Shown here piece by piece: positions 60,080 to 64,000 of a stretch of DNA of 64,000 nucleotides. A model generated the notes under the pieces. That model saw only the letters and a list, made by a program, of their open reading frames with translations, was not told the origin of the DNA and did no database searches. Position numbers and translations under genes: made by a program. This stretch comes from Lamellibrachia satsuma (Eukaryota; Annelida; Polychaeta; Sabellida; Siboglinidae). The stretch lies in the NCBI GenBank assembly GCA_033239005.1, contig BSQZ01000001.1, positions 34,084,688 through 34,148,687 of the forward strand, read 5' to 3'. Each line of letters begins with the position of its first letter. Position 1 is the first letter of the stretch.

Positions 60080-61790
60080 GTTCATTTCGGACGGAGATGT
60101 TTCGGTCTCGGGCTCAAACGCTATGTTTAGTTAATCAAGTGTATTTTACATAATTTACGTAAGTATGTCGCATTAATGAAATGTCAACTTAGAGGGCTTA
60201 AACAGCGCACACGTCACACACTGGGTGGATACCCTCACTTCACACTGGACATACCTCCTCATCCGTCCCACTGGATTGACCTCCTCACACGTCACACTGG
60301 GCAGACCTTCTATTTTATTGAGATTAATTTCGAATCTGATTACGCCGCCTTTGACTACACTACCGGATGTACTAGTCCGAACTGTCCGTGGTCAACATTT
60401 TCGTCCACCAGTTAATACGCAAGCAGTGTTAACCTGTTATGTAGGCAAATAATCCCGATGGCATTGATTTATTATGAAACAATTGTGACAAGCCAAAAAT
60501 TGCATATTGTTAATCGAAGTCCCCATATAATAAACAATTGTTCACACAACGAACACACGGGGACGTTGTTCACACAATGGGCACAGCGATGAAACATGAT
60601 ATATCTCGCGCGATGTATATGAGATGTCATAATTTAAATTTGTTAAGTGTTGCCCCCGATGGCGGCGAAAATGCGTTATTCATCACTAAATTCAGGCACT
60701 GCAGGTGTTATATTTTCAAAACATAAAAGGAGACAACATTAATCACATAAACAGGCAGTGTTATTATTAATGAATAAGCAGAGCTACGCTTGTCTACTAA
60801 GTGTTAACTTCGTTTGTGGGTCGATTGTATTAGTTCACTGGCCTTTCCTTCGTTTGCGGTTTTAGCGGAATTTCTGTAATTCCAGCATTGGAAACTTGCA
60901 ATTCTGCTTTGTACTGTTTTGTGTGTTTCTGTGTTTGTACGCAAGAACTGCGGTTGTATGACTTATGCCAGTCAACGTGCAAAGATACTCTCAAAAGCTC
61001 TACGTGGACAGACATGATATACAACATGGTACACAAATGGTGTGTGCAGTAATGACCTGTGCATACAAGAAAGGTTCACATGCAGGAGAACGAACGATGA
61101 AAACACCCACCTTTTATCTTAGCAACGATTTGATGATAAGTTGGATCCTGTTACATCAGCACCGTGTTGCTGCATACTTCACATTGGCTTTCGGCGTTGT
61201 AATCCAATTGACACGATACGCCGTCTCGTGGTAATATCAACACTAAACAGTGACGATAATATAGACTTCGGCTGTAACTTAAACGCCTCGCCGTCGCCTT
61301 CGCCGTCGCCGTCGGAGAAGCCAGTTCCCTCGGCTGGTACTCGGAGTTGGAGTGCGCTACAGAGACCGGTTTTAATCGGCTCACAATGGATCGCTTCGTT
61401 ACACCGGATTAAACGCGTCGGCCCAGCGAACATTGGTAGTGTGTAGACCTATTAGGAGCGTGTTTGCCTCGCCGCGTAGCAATTCGTAGTACATGTATAT
61501 ATAGATAAACCACCCATGTAATGCGTTGATATACCCGTGTAATTGCCTCTAATGCAGACTAGTGCTATTAGTACTAAAGGCGATGATGTTATTCGGTCGT
61601 CGACGCTTTAAATGTTATCGTATGTGTGTAGATTATATTATGCTTATTGTTTTATTTTTTCATGAAGTGTAATATACAAATGTGCATTTTGAAATTTGTA
61701 GACAGCGATTGTTATGTTTAAGGCGTATCCTAATAAACTAATGGGGTAATTGCAAAACATGAATGTACGTATCAATACATGATAAGGGAA
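60080..61790. other. No gene seen
   Basis: Unique sequence. Three loose repeats of CACACGTCACACTGG lie near 60,210-60,300 and a CGCCGTCGC-rich patch at 61,285-61,315. Frames of up to 101 codons without domains. Confidence 0.4.
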
Positions 61791-61794
61791 GGCA

Positions 61795-61983
61795 GTGTTA
61801 GTTGAGCCATTTCTCATTCTTTTTATATATAGGGCACAATCATATTCATATGTAAACATTGTTTTACTTGCATAAACAATAATTATAAGTAGGTCATGTT
61901 ATACCAAGATCATGTATCTAATATGCATATATAATTATGTATAACTGATTTAAATAGGATTGGTAAACTGGCTCAACTAACAC
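61795..61983. mobile_element. Candidate 189-bp MITE with 15-bp inverted repeats
   Basis: GTGTTAGTTGAGCCA (61,795-61,809) and its exact reverse complement (61,969-61,983). The same GGCTCAACTA word recurs at 62,302-62,405 and about 62,645. Confidence 0.45.
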
Positions 61984-62299
61984 TTGGCTTGGGGTAGATT
62001 GAGCCACATTGTAGCTTAAATTGGGTAAATGTTTTATTTGCATAATTTACGTAGGCCTTGTACTAAATTTTCATTACAACCCAGCCATCACTTCTACACA
62101 GTGGGCACAACACGTATCTGACAAGTCTACACGTTTAAGTCGGCACACTTAATTAAATTTATAAAAATATACAGGCCAATCGCAACCAGTGTAACTAACT
62201 CATAATATGTTGCCTTATCCGATATCCCAATTTGCTCGGAAAAAAATTAATTCATTGATGTATTTTGTGGTAAAGAACGCTCACTTTCGCTATTTAACC

Positions 62300-62410
62300 G
62301 CTGCTCAACTAACCCTCCATTGGGCCTTGGGTGGCTCAACTAACCCTCCATTGGGCCTTGGGTGGCTCAACTAACCCTCCATTGGGCCATGGGTGGCTCA
62401 ACTAGCCCCG
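62300..62410. repeat. 31-bp tandem repeat, 3 copies
   Basis: Unit TGGCTCAACTAACCCTCCAT plus TGGGCCTTGGG. Confidence 0.9.
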
Positions 62411-62599
62411 TTTCGACAATTAAGCTGTACGTGTAAATCTTCTCCCCGTGCATAGTTAAACCATTTGTAAGTACACAGACAATAAAGTCTTGTCACATGC
62501 GTTGATAGTTTACTCACCAGCAGACTCTAACCGGAAACACCAAAAGTTTCAAAAAACACCAAAAAACATACTCTTAGCTCACATTTTCTGACAGTTGTG

Positions 62600-62850
62600 A
62601 CAAATGGCAATTATTGTACATTTATCATGTTCTAATAGCACGAGTGGCTCAACTAGCAAAAACTCTAATAACACTGCCTTCCCTACTCGACAGAAAGCTA
62701 CCTTCAGTAGAAATTGTCTTCCTGCCAATGTAAAACCGATGTTCATTTCTGTTAAACTATGGAACTCACTACACGAAAGCATAACTAGATACAGAAGCGT
62801 ACACGTTATATTTTCTTTCATTGCATTAGGTCTAACAAAATACAATTAAA
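62600..62850 (+). pseudogene. Non-LTR retrotransposon RT 3' end fragment
   Basis: The plus frame reads NTAFPTRQKATFSRNCLPAN then MFISVKLWNSLHESIT. The F.TRQ....P......LWNSL pattern is that of the non-LTR ORF2 C-terminus. 5'-truncated. Confidence 0.6.
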
Positions 62851-62972
62851 ATCAAACATTATATGCTGTAGGCACTAAATATGGATTGTGTGTGTCACAG
62901 TTCTGTTCACCCTTCCAACACTGTAGTGTTTATTTATACCTTCATTTGACGTGTTGGAAAATGAAGATGAAG

Positions 62973-63170
62973 ATACAATACAATACAATACAATACAATA
63001 CAATACAATATAAAACACTTATATTGCGCTAAGATCATCGGGAGTCCGAAGCTCGGCAGCGCACCAAAAAGAAAAGGGGTTAAGCAGTTTCTAATCGATT
63101 AGCAATTCCAGTTGTAAACAGATGGATTGATACGCTGAGGAACTATGGAGGATAAGCAAGTTTATACAGT
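62973..63170 (-). mobile_element. L2-like 3' UTR with (TATTG)n tail
   Basis: Minus-strand match to the 3' UTR of the 36.8-kb element (CTTATCCTCCATAG, TTTACAACTGGAATTG). It ends in about eight TATTG units. Confidence 0.72.
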
Positions 63171-63249
63171 TTATACATACAATACAATAATACAATACGA
63201 TATAATACAATACAACACACAATATACATCACATAATACACAACACAAT

Positions 63250-63570
63250 ATATATATATATATATATATATTATAAATATACAATACAATATAACACTTC
63301 TATAGTGCTGAAATCCTCGGGAAACCCGAGCTCAGCAGTGTTTGTGGTTGGTTTAACAATTCCAGTCGCAAATAATTGGAGTGGTACTCTGATGATCTAT
63401 GGAGGATAAGCAAATATAGACAGGTGGGTTTTTGGTTGACGGCAAAATGTTACTATAGTTCCTGCCTACTTAGTGCTAATAGGAAATTAGTTCCACAGAG
63501 TTGGTGCAGCAACTGAAAAAGCTCTAGTTAACGCTGGGAATGAAAAGTGGATTAAAACTAGATGATCGAA
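63250..63570 (-). mobile_element. Second L2-like 3' end
   Basis: Homologous to the 36.8-kb and 63.0-kb copies (CTATGGAGGATAAGC; GTTCCACAGAGTTGGTGCAG on the plus strand). It is longer than the neighbour and reaches into the last coding part (LWNSL region). Confidence 0.75.
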
Positions 63571-63574
63571 ACTG

Positions 63575-64000
63575 GTCATATAGCCAATGTGTTTGGTGTT
63601 ACCAAATACCTACCGGACTACATAGAACACATGATCAACAATAGGTCTTCAGCAACGCCTTACACGAGACAAACAACGCGGAACACATGACCATCAACAC
63701 AACACCATCGTGTGACCATGGGTTCTCACTGAATGGCTCACGGAAGACAAGGATCAGGTTGATGGTTCAGTCGTGTTCGTTATCACTAAGATAATCGAGA
63801 GGAAAAGCCAGCATCGTGTGTGATATATGACCAGTTGTTGCTTCATGTTGTCGACTGCCGCCGTTCGAAGGCCTTGCATACGCAAAGCTGCCCACACATC
63901 ACTAGGATGAGACGTGTGGGTCGTATTGTTGCCGTAATGGCGTACAAACAATGGAATATTAACAATGGCATACTAACAACGGCATACTAACAACGGCATA
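63575..64000. other. No gene seen
   Basis: Unique sequence ending in a few AACAACGGCATACT repeats at the window edge. Confidence 0.4.

Noticed and set aside
58889..60085. 398-codon minus-strand frame rich in Cys, Pro, Tyr and Leu
   Set aside because: Entirely the GC-rich minisatellite read in frame; three frames are open at once.

Overview
The window is animal nuclear DNA: split genes with GT-AG introns, dozens of micro- and minisatellites, and many broken retrotransposons. The best guess at the organism is a cephalochordate (amphioxus). The reasons are a relaxin-receptor-type gene with a deuterostome-like architecture, a C2H2 zinc-finger gene with a single open exon, and several minisatellites that overlap splice sites. 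From memory, unchecked, donor-spanning minisatellites have been reported in amphioxus. Another invertebrate deuterostome, or a lophotrochozoan, is not excluded.

Layout. 1-1,207 (minus): 5' part of a C2H2 zinc-finger gene running off the left edge, with two minisatellite arrays upstream of it (1.4-3.0 kb and 3.2-4.6 kb). 4.6-12.2 kb: mostly unique AT-rich DNA with a decayed non-LTR retrotransposon, a possible THAP exon and possible DNA-transposon remnants. 12.2-18.6 kb: a Ty3/gypsy LTR retrotransposon (gag, then protease-RT-RNase H-integrase), with a -1 frameshift site between gag and pol and two inactivating frame breaks in pol. 18.6-22.5 kb: microsatellites, 3' ends of non-LTR elements and a 51-bp array.

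22.5-44.7 kb (minus): one LGR/RXFP-type (relaxin-receptor-like) G-protein-coupled receptor gene. I traced it exon by exon: signal/anchor segment, one LDL-receptor class A module, an LRR N-cap, ten leucine-rich repeats (one exon each, all separated by phase-2 introns) and a 7TM domain with ERY and NPVIY motifs. The 19 exons join in frame into about 738 residues, close to vertebrate RXFP1/2. The last exon is uncertain. Introns hold CR1-like, L2-like and RTE-like fragments and a gypsy integrase fragment. At least seven exon junctions carry tandem arrays that copy the splice site or start within a few bases of it.

44.7-64 kb: no gene that I can support. The stretch is dominated by tandem arrays: a 1.9-kb pentamer-like array with a (GA)103 core, a roughly 0.8-kb GC-rich array, two large 19-bp arrays in inverted orientation, a 71-bp array, and a 1-kb array with a 46-bp higher-order period. 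It also has two tRNA-derived SINEs and several non-LTR 3' ends. Most long open frames here are minisatellites whose unit lacks stop codons; they are not treated as genes.

The two host genes do not form a functional unit. The most interesting theme is how splice junctions and retrotransposon ends act as seeds for new tandem repeats.
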